Below, piece after piece: positions 6,724 to 16,196 of a stretch of 64,000 bases of DNA. The translations under genes were made by a program, and so were the position numbers. The notes under the pieces were generated by a model that was given only the letters and a program-made list of their open reading frames with translations, made no database searches and was not told the DNA's origin. The DNA is from Candidatus Falkowbacteria bacterium (GTDB taxonomy: Bacteria > Patescibacteriota > Patescibacteriia > Patescibacteriales > Patescibacteriaceae), in the NCBI GenBank assembly GCA_016699775.1, contig CP065010.1:868001-932000 (forward strand), written 5' to 3'. The first letter of the stretch is position 1; every line of letters starts with the position of its first letter.

Positions 6724-9700
6724 ATGATCCGTTCAGTGTTGTATGTGCTTTTGTGCGTAAGCCTCTGGTCTTCGCACTTTTTTATTTCCCTAGCCGAACC
6801 TATACTGCCAAGTGACCTGGTAATTAGTCGTATCCAAATCACAGGGGGAACAGGAAAAACTGATAATGACTTTATTTCAATCTTTAATAAAACTAATTCA
6901 GCGATCGATCTCTTGGGACTTCGCTTAGTTAAACGAACACAATCAGGCACCACTGATACAACAATCAAATCGTGGGTAGATCCTTTTCTACTTAACCCTG
7001 GGGTTATATACACCTGGGCCAACTCAAATAATGGTTTTGCTATTTCTATTAACGCTGATACATCTTCAACACAAACAATTAGTAGTGATAATGGAATTGC
7101 TTTACGCCTTGGTTCTGAAAATACAGGCACTATTATTGATAGTGTTGGCTGGGGTGGAGCCCAAAATATTTTTGTTGAAGCCTTAGCTTTTGCGCAAAAC
7201 CCAGGTGCTAATGAAATATTAGAACGAATAGACAATCAAGACACAAATAATAATTCTTTAGATTTTAGAATCTTGAATGGGGTTATGCCGCCAATCTGTG
7301 GTAATCATATTATTGAAACAGGCGAGCAATGTGATGACGGAAATAGTATTGATGGTGATGGATGTGATTCTTTATGTGCTTTTGAGGCTATTCCTAGTCT
7401 ATGTGGAAACAATGTTATTGAAAGTGGAGAACAATGTGATGACGGAAATAGTATTACAGGAGATGGCTGCTCTGCAACTTGTCAAACTGAAATTTCAACA
7501 ACAGGCGAAGTATATATTAATGAATTTATTGCTGACCCGGTGTCGGGTAGTAATGAATGGATTGAGTTATATACTCCCTCTTCAACTGCTATAAATATTA
7601 CAGACTGGAGCATTGAAGATGGCGGTGGTAGCAAGACAAGATTAACTGGAAATATTGGTGGAAGTAATAGATTTTTAATTATCGAAAAACCAACAGGTAG
7701 TCTTAATAATGCTGGAGATACAATAATTCTTCGTAATAAATCTGGAACAATTATTGATCAAATTTCATACGGTGATTGGGAGGATGGGAATGTTAATGAT
7801 AATGCTCCCACTGGTGAAGACCCAATGAGTGTGGCTAGACATATAGATGGCCAAACAACTCACAATGACTCGTTAGATTTTGCTATTACAACTTCGCCAA
7901 CTAAAGGCCTAACAAATATTATTACAGCTCCAATTAATGAAGAGGAAATAGATAATGAACTTTATGATTTTACTAAGACTATAACTAATTCAGAAATTTT
8001 TTCTGACCCCCTTGGCATTGATGCTGAGGCTACCCAAGGAGAATATATTGAATTATATAACTTTGGTGATACTCCAGTTAACGTAAAAGGTTGGTATATA
8101 GAAATTGATGATGGGGAATATATATATGATTTTAAGGACTCAACAATCATAGACAGTAAAAAATATTTGATTATTCCGGGACCAAACTTTTTTAAGCTAA
8201 ATAATGATGGTGGAAAAATTAAATTATTTCAGCCAACAAAATCAAGCGCCCTTCAAACAGTTAATTATAAAAATGGGACTGAAGGACAAAGTTATAGTTT
8301 AATAAACGAAAATAGTGTTACTAGTAAAAACTGGAAATGGACAAATCTTCCGACACCTCAAAAACCTAATGTTCATGTTGCGCCTCCACAAGCATTATTT
8401 AGTGCTCCGGCCACTGCTCTAGTGTCTACGCAAATACAATTTGATAGCTCTGATAGTAACACAGGCGGAATTCAAACCACCTATTCTTGGAATTTTGGTG
8501 ATAACACAATGAGCCTACTATCAAATCCCCAACACTTATATAAAGTTACAGGTACTTTCACTGTTGTATTAACCTTAACTAATCAATATGGCTCTTCCAC
8601 CTTATCCAAAAAAATAAAGATTACTAATAAAGCCGAAAAATTGGATGATTCAAATGTTGTCATAGCTTTAATGACCTCATCTGAAGTTGAGACCACTTCT
8701 GTAAGCGATAGAATTATTCTTAGTGAAATATTTCCTAATCCTCAAGGCAAAGATGAAGGTCAAGAGTGGATTGAAGTTATGAATAATGGAACAGAAATTA
8801 TTAATCTCAAAAATTGGCGTGTTGCAAGTAAAACCAAAAAGGGGCCACTTATTAATGAAGATATAATTCTAGAACCAGGAGGAATTTCAATAATACCTGG
8901 CAGATTTTTGCCAATATTAGGGAATAATCAAGAAACTCTACAGCTCCTTAATACTAATGGAAAAATCATTGATCGTGTTTCTTATGAGTCTGCTCCCGAA
9001 GCGCAAAGCTATTCCTTAGTCAATGGAAAATGGCAATGGGTAAAAATATTTTCACCTGGAAAAATAAATACTCTAAACATAGAGCAAGCAACAAAAAATT
9101 TAGCTGGCGTAACCGTTAATCCAAATGATCCATCAAAAACAATTTTAACCGGAGTAATCGTGACGCTTCCGGGAATGTTTAGCACTCAATATTTTCATGT
9201 CAAACCTAGTAACTCTGAAGTATTATATCAAATCTATAGTTCAAAAAAATTATTTCCTGAATTAAAAATAGGACAGCAAATTACTATTAATGGAGAAATT
9301 AGTACAATTGATACTGGACAACGTTTAAAAATTACTACCGCTAAAGACATACAAATTATTGGTGAATCATCTATAACTGAACCTATGATAAGCAACTCAC
9401 AAGAAATTACCAAACTTCCTCATCCACGTTTTGTACGCATTGAAGGAGAGATAACGAGCAAAAAAAGTCCTCGATTAATTATTACTGACACCACAGGAGA
9501 TATTGAAGTTTATCTAGCCAAAGGCACTGGCCTTTCAATTTCTCGCTTTGCAGTCGGCGACAAAGTAATCATCACAGGTATTACTGAAATGTCTAATTCC
9601 ACTCTCAAAGTTATGCCACGATCTGAGGCTGACATTACATTTCTTAATGATAGCTCAGGACCAGAAAATACGACGTCTTTAGATAAAATATCCGATAAGC

Positions 9701-9816
9701 TAAATACAAGTCAACGAGATAACAAAAGAAGTTTATTTATATATTTAATTATTGGTGGTATGGGCTTAGCAGGTTTAGCAGGATTCATATTTTGGAAATA
9801 CGGGACAAAAAAATAA
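6724..9816 (+). CDS. Secreted, membrane-anchored lamin-tail/PKD/OB-fold protein
   Basis: A 1030-residue surface protein. It has a signal peptide, several lamin-tail-like beta domains (visible by LVISRIQITGG, VYINEFIADP, IILSEIFPNP and repeated EWIELY / EWIEVM strands), and two Cys-rich DUF4215-type repeats (C-GN-IE-GEQCDDGN, about 200-262). A PKD domain (about 550-640, YSWNFGD) follows, then two OB-fold-like domains in the last 220 residues (VRIEGEITSK). One C-terminal transmembrane helix ends FWKYGTKK. An AGGAGGGG Shine-Dalgarno at 6708-6715 fixes the ATG at 6724 rather than 6697. Such proteins are thought to bind surfaces, polymers or extracellular DNA; the ligand is unknown. It may be co-transcribed with the isomerase gene (32-base gap). 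Confidence 0.82.
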   Translation: MIRSVLYVLLCVSLWSSHFFISLAEPILPSDLVISRIQITGGTGKTDNDFISIFNKTNSAIDLLGLRLVKRTQSGTTDTTIKSWVDPFLLNPGVIYTWANSNNGFAISINADTSSTQTISSDNGIALRLGSENTGTIIDSVGWGGAQNIFVEALAFAQNPGANEILERIDNQDTNNNSLDFRILNGVMPPICGNHIIETGEQCDDGNSIDGDGCDSLCAFEAIPSLCGNNVIESGEQCDDGNSITGDGCSATCQTEISTTGEVYINEFIADPVSGSNEWIELYTPSSTAINITDWSIEDGGGSKTRLTGNIGGSNRFLIIEKPTGSLNNAGDTIILRNKSGTIIDQISYGDWEDGNVNDNAPTGEDPMSVARHIDGQTTHNDSLDFAITTSPTKGLTNIITAPINEEEIDNELYDFTKTITNSEIFSDPLGIDAEATQGEYIELYNFGDTPVNVKGWYIEIDDGEYIYDFKDSTIIDSKKYLIIPGPNFFKLNNDGGKIKLFQPTKSSALQTVNYKNGTEGQSYSLINENSVTSKNWKWTNLPTPQKPNVHVAPPQALFSAPATALVSTQIQFDSSDSNTGGIQTTYSWNFGDNTMSLLSNPQHLYKVTGTFTVVLTLTNQYGSSTLSKKIKITNKAEKLDDSNVVIALMTSSEVETTSVSDRIILSEIFPNPQGKDEGQEWIEVMNNGTEIINLKNWRVASKTKKGPLINEDIILEPGGISIIPGRFLPILGNNQETLQLLNTNGKIIDRVSYESAPEAQSYSLVNGKWQWVKIFSPGKINTLNIEQATKNLAGVTVNPNDPSKTILTGVIVTLPGMFSTQYFHVKPSNSEVLYQIYSSKKLFPELKIGQQITINGEISTIDTGQRLKITTAKDIQIIGESSITEPMISNSQEITKLPHPRFVRIEGEITSKKSPRLIITDTTGDIEVYLAKGTGLSISRFAVGDKVIITGITEMSNSTLKVMPRSEADITFLNDSSGPENTTSLDKISDKLNTSQRDNKRSLFIYLIIGGMGLAGLAGFIFWKYGTKK

Positions 9817-9906
9817 ATTTTTAAATTATTTTCTGGTTTAAATAAATACACTGACCTTAATCATAAATAGCGCGTCAATCAAATAATATTTTAAAAAGAA
9901 GAAAAC

Positions 9907-9941
9907 AAAAACTCCCCAGTCAAATGACTGAGGAGTTTTTT
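9907..9941. terminator. Bidirectional terminator after the 5S rRNA gene
   Basis: An inverted repeat of about 13 bp (ACTCCCCAGTCA with TGACTGAGGAGT, G-T pair inside) with an A-run on the left and a T-run on the right. It ends the minus-strand rRNA transcript and could also end the lamin-tail gene transcript. Confidence 0.85.
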
Positions 9942-9955
9942 AGGTTTAATGACAA

Positions 9956-10078
9956 AGTCCTGGCGGCGACCTACTTTCCCAGGGCTTGGGCGGCCCAAGT
10001 ATCATCGGCGCTGAAAGGCTTAACTTCTGTGTTCGGGATGAGAACAGGTGTGACCCTTTCGCAAGAACCACCAAGACT
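9956..10078 (-). rRNA. rrf: 5S ribosomal RNA
   Basis: About 123 nt. On the minus strand the ends pair perfectly as helix I (AGTCTTGG with CCAGGACT). The conserved loop B-C segment CATCCCGAACACAGAAGTTAAG and the helix V region GTAGGTCGCCGCCAGG are present. It follows the 23S gene by about 125 bases and is followed by a terminator, so it is the last gene of the rRNA transcript. Confidence 0.95.
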
Positions 10079-10103
10079 GTGCCATCAAACTAACAGAACA
10101 GTT

Positions 10104-10118
10104 AACGGAATATAGAAT
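10104..10118 (-). other. 3' arm of the pre-23S processing stem
   Basis: This 15-base segment of the 23S-5S spacer is the exact reverse complement of 15902-15916 in the 23S leader. Together with 10203-10214 / 15793-15804 (12 bp, GTGGGAAAATCT) it would close the 23S precursor into a long stem, the usual substrate of RNase III. Confidence 0.7.
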
Positions 10119-10493
10119 GATTTATCTGTCCATAGCTCAGAAAGAGCGTAGGAGGATAAACTAGCTCACAGCTTGCGCAGGAACTAGTTTAAAAACAAAA
10201 AAGTGGGAAAATCTGATGGTTTATTAGTACTCCTTGGCTTAACCCATTGCTGGGCTTACACCTAGAGCCTATCAAGGTCATATTCTCTGACCAACCTATG
10301 AAATCTAATCTTGAAGACAGCTTCACGCTTAGATGCTTTCAGCGTTTATCTTAACCGAAGGTAGCTACCCAGCAATGCCCTTGGTAGGACAACTGGCACA
10401 CTAGAGCTTCGTTCTTCCCGGTCCTCTCGTACTAGGGAAGAGCCTTCTCAAATTTCCGCGACCATAGTGGAGAGGAGACCGACCTGTCTTACG

Positions 10494-11232
10494 CATGCTC
10501 TCTCACTTATTACTAAGTGCATTGGACTATACCATCATCCTACAACGCTTGTAGGAGGCCGACGTTTTAGCGTTATTTTCAACGCTCTGTTTCTTTCGAA
10601 ACAAGTCTCTAAGGGGTCAACTTATGTTTGATACGTTTTTTAGAATAATTCAATTCGGCAAACTTATTAACTAAATTCATCAACTTAATAAAGTCAGCTT
10701 TATTTTTTACTAAAACTTTATTCTTTAATATTTTTTCTATTAAATTCGCTTGACGATTTTTTAAAATCAAATGCGGTTTAATCTTTTCAATTAAAGCTAA
10801 AATTTCTTCTTGTCTACCTATAGTATATTCTAAAATACCATCTTTTCTTTTTCGCAAATAACCACAACCTAACAGACTACAAATTTTCTTAAAATTTGCT
10901 TCATCTTTGGCTGATTGAAACAATATAATATATGGAGCTATTTGAAAACCATACCTATAACTACTGTTTGGTTTTAATCTCACATATATACTACCATCGC
11001 CATCAATAAATCCTGCTAAATAAGCTATTTGTGATTGCGTTAATTTTAACATAAGTGACTTCCCTCGGTATTATCCTAACATATGACAGGTTAAACTGGA
11101 ATATGCTTAAGGATTTCACCGATATGAGTCAGCTTTTATACCAATACCAATTACTTGATATTGCCGCCGTAATTCGATGTCTGTTATCACTGGATTCAGA
11201 GTGTTTAAGAGCCAAATTAATTTAGCTTCTAA
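10494..11232 (-). mobile_element. Group I intron in 23S rRNA at position 2593
   Basis: The conserved exon sequence is interrupted after the T equivalent to E. coli U2593 (5' exon ending GACCGT, 3' exon CGTAAGACAGG). This is the site of the Chlamydomonas I-CreI intron. The intron is 739 nt, follows a U and ends in G on the transcript, as group I introns do. It contains a LAGLIDADG gene at 10609-11052. The class is inferred from ends and site; the core helices P3-P8 were not folded. Confidence 0.82.
10609..11052 (-). CDS. LAGLIDADG homing endonuclease of the 2593 intron
   Basis: A 147-residue single-motif LAGLIDADG protein; the motif YLAGFIDGDGS at residues 11-21 closely resembles that of I-CreI (LAGFVDGDGS), which works as a homodimer at the same 23S site. 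It is therefore expected to cut intronless 23S genes around position 2593 and drive intron homing. The gene lies wholly inside the intron and in the same direction as the rRNA. The C-terminus is Lys-rich. Both motif acidic residues are present, so it appears functional. Confidence 0.85.
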   Translation of the reverse strand: MLKLTQSQIAYLAGFIDGDGSIYVRLKPNSSYRYGFQIAPYIILFQSAKDEANFKKICSLLGCGYLRKRKDGILEYTIGRQEEILALIEKIKPHLILKNRQANLIEKILKNKVLVKNKADFIKLMNLVNKFAELNYSKKRIKHKLTP

Positions 11233-11236
11233 ACGG

Positions 11237-11289
<53 letters not shown>

Positions 11290-11299
11290 GCTTCTCCAC

Positions 11300-11332
<33 letters not shown>

Positions 11333-11850
11333 GAACCACGCCGTCGCTGTGGACGCTTGGGCGTGACTAGCCTGTTATCCCCGGAGTAGCTTTTATCCGA
11401 TGAGCTTCCGCCGTTCTATTTCGTACGGTCGGATCACTAAGTTCTGCTTTCGCAACTGCGCGACTTGCGGGTCTTGCAGTAAAGCTGGCTTATGCCTTTA
11501 CACTATCTCTCGGGTTTCCATCCCGAGATAGCCAACCTTTGTAAACGCCTCCGTTACCTTTTAGGAGGCATCCGCCCCAGACAAACTACCCACCAGATAC
11601 TGTCCTCTATCCGGATTCACGGATCAAAGTAAGAATTAAGAATATATCAGGGTGGTATCTCACTGGTGCCGAAGCTCCCACCTATTCTGAACAGATATAT
11701 CCCTAACCCAATATCAAGCTATAGTAAAGCTTCACGGGGTCTTTTCGTCCAACTATGGTTAACCAGCATCTTTACTGGTCTTGTAATTTCGCCGAGTCCC
11801 TCGTTGAGACAGTTTCCAAGTTGTTATGCCATTCGTGCAGGTCGGAACTT

Positions 11851-12581
11851 CATTATTAGCATCATATTACTATGATGATTAGACTATACTTTCATCTTGT
11901 TATCATCTTTAGGAGATCAGTTCGACGATACTTTTTATTACCATCGATATTTAATTTTTCACTTAACATAAGTATTTCCTCTAAGCCTACTTTAGAAAGA
12001 TGATGATTTGAATATATTAATTCACAAATTTTTGCAAATCTTTCAAATTCATCTTTTTTAGCAGTCATTAAGGGATACTTCTTAAAATGAGGAATAATTA
12101 TTTTTACTAATTCAGTAATATTCCTAACTTCATACTTATAGTTTTGATCTTTATTGGAGAATCTTACACCTCCACAACGAAAAAATCGTTGGAGGAAAAA
12201 GATAATATCTTGACTGCGCTTATGTTGACTAACAGAAAAGCTTGGTCTTACTTCTATACCTAATTTCATTTTACTCCGGAGAGAAAATGAAACTAAGAAA
12301 CAACCTTCTCCATCTACAAAGCCAGTTATATATGAGTTAATATCCATATATTTTAGTTATTTCTCCGTGGATGACTATTTTTAACAAGAGCTGACGTGTT
12401 ACTTCTTTACAGAAGTCTCATCTTTCGATTCAGTCGTTACGGGTCCCACTATTACATGGGTTCCCACGGTATTGTCCTCTTTTACAAGTAGGAGTTTCAC
12501 CGTTATGAGTCAGTTTACTTGAACGCATTACTGCGTTTTCGGGCAAGTTATGTCTCTGTAAAAACAGAGTCCGACATGTTT
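11851..12581 (-). mobile_element. Group I intron in 23S rRNA at position 1951
   Basis: The exon is split after the T equivalent to E. coli U1951 (5' exon CTTGTCGGGT, 3' exon AAGTTCCGAC). The 731-nt intron ends in G on the transcript. Position 1951 is a known bacterial intron site, for example in Coxiella burnetii. It carries its own LAGLIDADG gene. Only 20 bases of exon (12582-12601) separate it from the intron at 1931. Confidence 0.82.
11892..12347 (-). CDS. LAGLIDADG homing endonuclease of the 1951 intron
   Basis: A 151-residue protein with one LAGLIDADG motif near its start (ITGFVDGEGCF, residues 7-17), followed by the alternating beta strands typical of the family (FSVSQHKRSQDII, then YKYEVRN) and an HFKKYPLMTAKK region. 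A single motif implies a homodimer. It is unlike the protein in the 2593 intron and closer in motif to that in the 1931 intron (both GFVDGEGCF). It presumably cuts at the exon junction around 1951. Confidence 0.85.
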   Translation of the reverse strand: MDINSYITGFVDGEGCFLVSFSLRSKMKLGIEVRPSFSVSQHKRSQDIIFFLQRFFRCGGVRFSNKDQNYKYEVRNITELVKIIIPHFKKYPLMTAKKDEFERFAKICELIYSNHHLSKVGLEEILMLSEKLNIDGNKKYRRTDLLKMITR

Positions 12582-12601
12582 ACCCGACAAGGAATTTCGC
12601 T

Positions 12602-13426
12602 TGAGTTGTTACCATAATATATATATTATGGCGTCCTGATTATTTCAGAACCTGTATATCGCTATACAGTCCGGACTATATCTTTCCGTCTTAAGACGGA
12701 TTTGGCATGTAGTCTCTGAGGATTCTAATTATACTATCTCGTGATTTTCTTCGATTCATTGTTGCGGCAATTTCTGCTATTTTTATTACTCCCGCTCTTG
12801 TTAAATGCTCACCTTGATTAATTATTTCTAAACATTTCACAAACTTTAAAAAATCTAAATTTTTTGAAGTTCGTAATTTATTTTCCATAAAAAAAGGAAT
12901 TATCACATTTATTAAATCGATTCTTTTTCTTACCACATATTTCCATAAGTTTTCTGTATGATTGTCATGACGTTTATTAAGATATAATTTGCCTACTTGA
13001 AAAAAATTTTGTAATTCTTCTAAAGCAGATTTACTCTTTTCGCCCTGAGTCACTGAAAACTCATGAAAAACTTGATAACCAGTTGCATAGCCTCGTCTGA
13101 TTCTATTCTGTTCTTCTCTATCTTGTTGCATAAAAATGCCAATAGAAAAACATCCTTCACCATCAACGAATCCAACTATCCAACCAATTAACATTAGTCT
13201 TCTTAGTCTTTCCTGCTGATTGTCTGCACGAGATACATTTTCACTTTTTATCATAAAAAAACTTTAAATTTTTATTATAAGAAGTAGTACTCGATACTAC
13301 AGGTTTTTAACCACAGATTTTCCAGCATATAGCCAAATTTTAGGGACAACTATTTACATAGTTAGGCAGCATATTCAATCTACAACAGTCCTAGTCCTTC
13401 TGCTGCTTAATTTCTTAGGCAACAGA
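12602..13426 (-). mobile_element. Intron in 23S rRNA at position 1931 (group I-like, unusual 3' end)
   Basis: The exon is split after the T equivalent to E. coli U1931 (5' exon CGGTCCTAAGGT, 3' exon AGCGAAATTCC). This lies within the region that I-CeuI recognises and is a known intron site, reported in Thermotoga. The 825-nt insert carries a LAGLIDADG gene. By exon alignment the last intron base is A (transcript ACTCA before AGCG) rather than the expected terminal G. Confidence 0.75.
12691..13254 (-). CDS. LAGLIDADG homing endonuclease of the 1931 intron
   Basis: A 187-residue protein with one LAGLIDADG motif (GWIVGFVDGEGCFSIG, about residues 24-39) after a 23-residue N-terminal extension. 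A basic EEQNRIRRGYATGYQ loop, strands FHEFSVTQGEKS and WKYVVRKRIDLINVIIPFF, and KLRTSKNLDFLKF follow, as in other 23S intron endonucleases. Translation may begin at internal M21. The active-site acidic residues are present. Confidence 0.85.
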   Translation of the reverse strand: MIKSENVSRADNQQERLRRLMLIGWIVGFVDGEGCFSIGIFMQQDREEQNRIRRGYATGYQVFHEFSVTQGEKSKSALEELQNFFQVGKLYLNKRHDNHTENLWKYVVRKRIDLINVIIPFFMENKLRTSKNLDFLKFVKCLEIINQGEHLTRAGVIKIAEIAATMNRRKSRDSIIRILRDYMPNPS

Positions 13427-14702
13427 ACCTTAGGACCGTTATAGTTACGGCCGGCGTTCATCCGCGCTTCAATTCAAAGCTTCTCTTCCCGAAGGAAAAT
13501 GACCTCTCCTCTTAACGTTCGGACACTGGCCAGGCATCACCCCCTATACATCCTCTTGCGAGTTAGCAGGGAGCTGTGTTTTTGCTAAACAGTCACTTGG
13601 AATCTTTCGCTGCGGCCCGGATTGCTCCGGGCAGGTCTTATTGCTAACTTACGACCGCTGTTTTGCCGAGTTCCTTAACGAGGGTTCTCTCGTACACCTG
13701 AGGCTCCTCGCCTCATCTACCTGTGTCGGTTTGCGGTACGGTTACTGTAACCTTAGCCCTAGAGGTTTTTCTTGAAAATTTCTCCGCTCAAATTGATTCC
13801 ACCCGAAGGCTTCATCTCCCGCCGACTGCTTAGACTAGTGATCCGGATTTGCCTAGATCAGTCCTTATAGCAAGCGACGTTCATACCATAGAAACGCTTG
13901 AACCTCAAAACTTTGTCCCCCCATCGGAAAATTACAGTAGTGCTGGAATATTAACCAGCTCATCCATCGACTACGCTGCCACTACAGCAGCCTCGCCTTA
14001 GGACCGACTCACCCTGGGTCGATTTGCGTTGCCCAGGAACCCTTAGATTTTCGGTGGGCAGGGTTTTCACCTGCCTTTTTGCTACTTATGCCAACATTCT
14101 CTCTTCTAATCCCTCCACCACGACTCACATCGTGACTTCAGCGGTATTAGAATGCTCCTCTACCAATCATCACTTGCGTGATGAGTTCGCATCTTCGGTA
14201 ATAAACTTAGCCCCGGTACATTTTCGGCGCGAGACGACTAGACTAGTGAGCTATTACGCTATCTTTAAAGGATGGCTGCTTCTAAGCCAACCTCCTAGTT
14301 GTCGCAGTCACGACACCACCTTTTACACTTAGTTTATATTTAGGGACCTTAGATGGCGATCTGGGCTGTTTCCCTTTAGACTAATGGACCTTAGCGCCCA
14401 TAGTCTGACTCCCGAGCTACACGCATAGGTATTCGGAGTTTGGTTGAAAACGGTACCTTGCGGCCCGTTTCCATTCAGTGCTCTACCCCCTATGTTAAGC
14501 GCTCGAGGCTAGCCCTAAAGCTATTTCGAGGAGAACCAGCTATTGCCGAGTTCGATTGGAATTTCTCCGCTAACCACAACTCATCCCAGAGTGTTGCACG
14601 ACTCACGGGTTCGGTCCTCCCCTTGACTTTCGTCAAGGTTCAACCTGGCCATGGTTAGATCACCCGGCTTCGGGTCTTGTGCATGCGACCTTCTTACATA
14701 TT

Positions 14703-14835
14703 AGAAAGACAACAAGCTGTTGCTTACGCAACAGAAGTTTATAAAGTAAAAAGTTATAAGGTTATAAAGTATGCATTAAAAATACAACTTTATAACTTTA
14801 TGAACTTTATAACTTTTAACTAACTTGTTATCGTT
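14703..14835 (-). repeat. AT-rich palindromic insertion in a 23S variable helix
   Basis: An imperfect palindrome built from repeats of a TTATAAAGTT-like unit, with arms about 14730-14775 and 14784-14822 and an outer stem (AGAAAGACAACAAG with CTTGTTATCGTTTCT). It lies where E. coli has a short helix near position 600-650. It shares its repeated unit with the insert at 14980-15068 and with the palindrome at 20036-20150. It would form a long AU hairpin on the rRNA. Confidence 0.65.
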
Positions 14836-14979
14836 TCTAATAAGTAAGAGTACGGGCTATTAACCCTCGCTTTCACTGTGACTTCTTCGCTTTAAGCGAA
14901 TTAATCAAGCCGCATACAACAAACTCGTTGGCTCATTCTTCAATAGGCACGCCGTCACGCACTCCGCTTACGCGGCGCG

Positions 14980-15068
14980 AGTTTAAAAAGTTAAAAAGTT
15001 AAAAGTTTATAAAGTTTTTTTAAAAAATTTACTTTACAACTTTATAACATTATTACTTTTAACTCGTG
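14980..15068 (-). repeat. AT-rich palindromic insertion in 23S helix 25 (IVS-like)
   Basis: Between the two sides of helix 25 (flanks aligning to E. coli about 535-560) lies an AT palindrome, with GAGTTTAAAAAGTTAAAAAG on one side and ACTTTATAAC...ACTTTTAACTC on the other. Helix 25 is a classical site of intervening sequences that RNase III removes, leaving fragmented 23S rRNA. Excision here is inferred. Confidence 0.65.
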
Positions 15069-15146
15069 ATTCGCGAAAGCGAAGCACGCTCCGACTGCTT
15101 GTAAGTATATGGTTTCAGATACTATTTCATCTCCCTTACCGGGATG

Positions 15147-15183
<37 letters not shown>

Positions 15184-15804
15184 ATCTCAAGAAGTATTTA
15201 GCCTTGGGTCATAGTCGACCCGGATTCTCACGAGATTTCACGAGTCTCGCAATACTTAAGAATATGTCATCATAACGCAGAAATTATTTTCGCTTACCGG
15301 GCTATCACCGTCTCTGGCCGAGCTTTCCAGCTCAATTCAACTAATAAAATCTGTCGTTACCTTACCGCATTAGGTAGTAAGCACGACCATCTTGCTACAC
15401 CGCTAAAACATATGGACCTAATTCCTTCAGCATACGCGTCTCACAAAAGTGAAAAACATATACGTGGTTTTAATGGTTTGGGCTGCTCCCCTTTCGCTCG
15501 CCACTACTCGGGGAATCGCAATCTCTTATCAACATCGGTGAAAGGTCACCAATCTTGATAAAAGATCAAATTGTTCTCTTTTCCTCCGGCTACTAAGATG
15601 TTTCAGTTCACCGGGTTATCGTCTCACTCGCCTATGTGTTCAGCGAGCGGACATCCTGTCTTCAACAGGATAGGTTTCCCCATTCGGAAATCCTCGGGTC
15701 AAAGGTTGCTTGCCACCTTACCGAGGCTTATCGCAGGCTGCTACGTCCTTCATCGTCTTCTTGAGTCAAGGCATCCACCATACACCCTTACGAGATTTTC
15801 CCAC

Positions 15805-16120
15805 ACCTTTATTTTCAAAAAGTGCAAGAAATCTTTTTTATTTTCTTACTTATACTTACTTAGACTCTTAAAATTACAATATTTAATTATTTGAGTAATC
15901 AATTCTATATTCCGTTGTTAACGTTCTGGTGCTCCGATAAACTAGTTCTGCGGAGCTGAGGAATCACAAATTAATGATCCTTCAGCTTGGCACAACAATT
16001 AAATTTTCTCTTTAAGGACTAAAAAAACCGCTTTCTAGCGGCTAATTACACAAAAAAGCAGTGAAGGGATTAGCCACGTTTTATTTGATAACTATATAAG
16101 TATTTCTTCATAGATGGTTT
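15805..16120 (-). other. 23S rRNA leader region
   Basis: This stretch without protein genes is the transcribed leader of the rRNA operon. It holds the 5' arm of the processing stem (15902-15916, partner 10104-10118), a GC hairpin (GCTCCG...CGGAGC, about 15930-15957), a terminator-like hairpin (16022-16045) and a boxA-like TGCTTTTTTGT just before it. No tRNA or 16S gene is seen. Confidence 0.6.
16022..16045 (-). terminator. Terminator-like hairpin in the rRNA leader / after ftsK
   Basis: On the minus strand CCGCT-AGAA-AGCGG is followed by seven T. It lies downstream of ftsK and also downstream of the strong rRNA promoter at 16125-16152, so it could end ftsK transcripts or attenuate rRNA transcription. 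Confidence 0.65.
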
Positions 16121-16124
16121 CCTT

Positions 16125-16152
16125 ATTATACAGGATTACGAAAGCCTGTCAA
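16125..16152 (-). promoter_or_regulatory. Consensus promoter of the 23S-5S operon
   Basis: On the minus strand TTGACA (16147-16152), a 16-base spacer and TATAAT (16125-16130), both perfect. It lies between ftsK and the 23S gene, about 320 bases before the mature 5' end, and no other good promoter is seen nearer to it. Confidence 0.8.
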
Positions 16153-16196
16153 GAGATCTGACAGAGTGGGTGTCAGTTATATAGATAGAGCTAATA

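Noticed and set aside
6684..7235. 183-codon minus-strand frame
   Set aside because: It is antisense to the signal-peptide end of the lamin-tail gene, which has a strong Shine-Dalgarno and domain structure.
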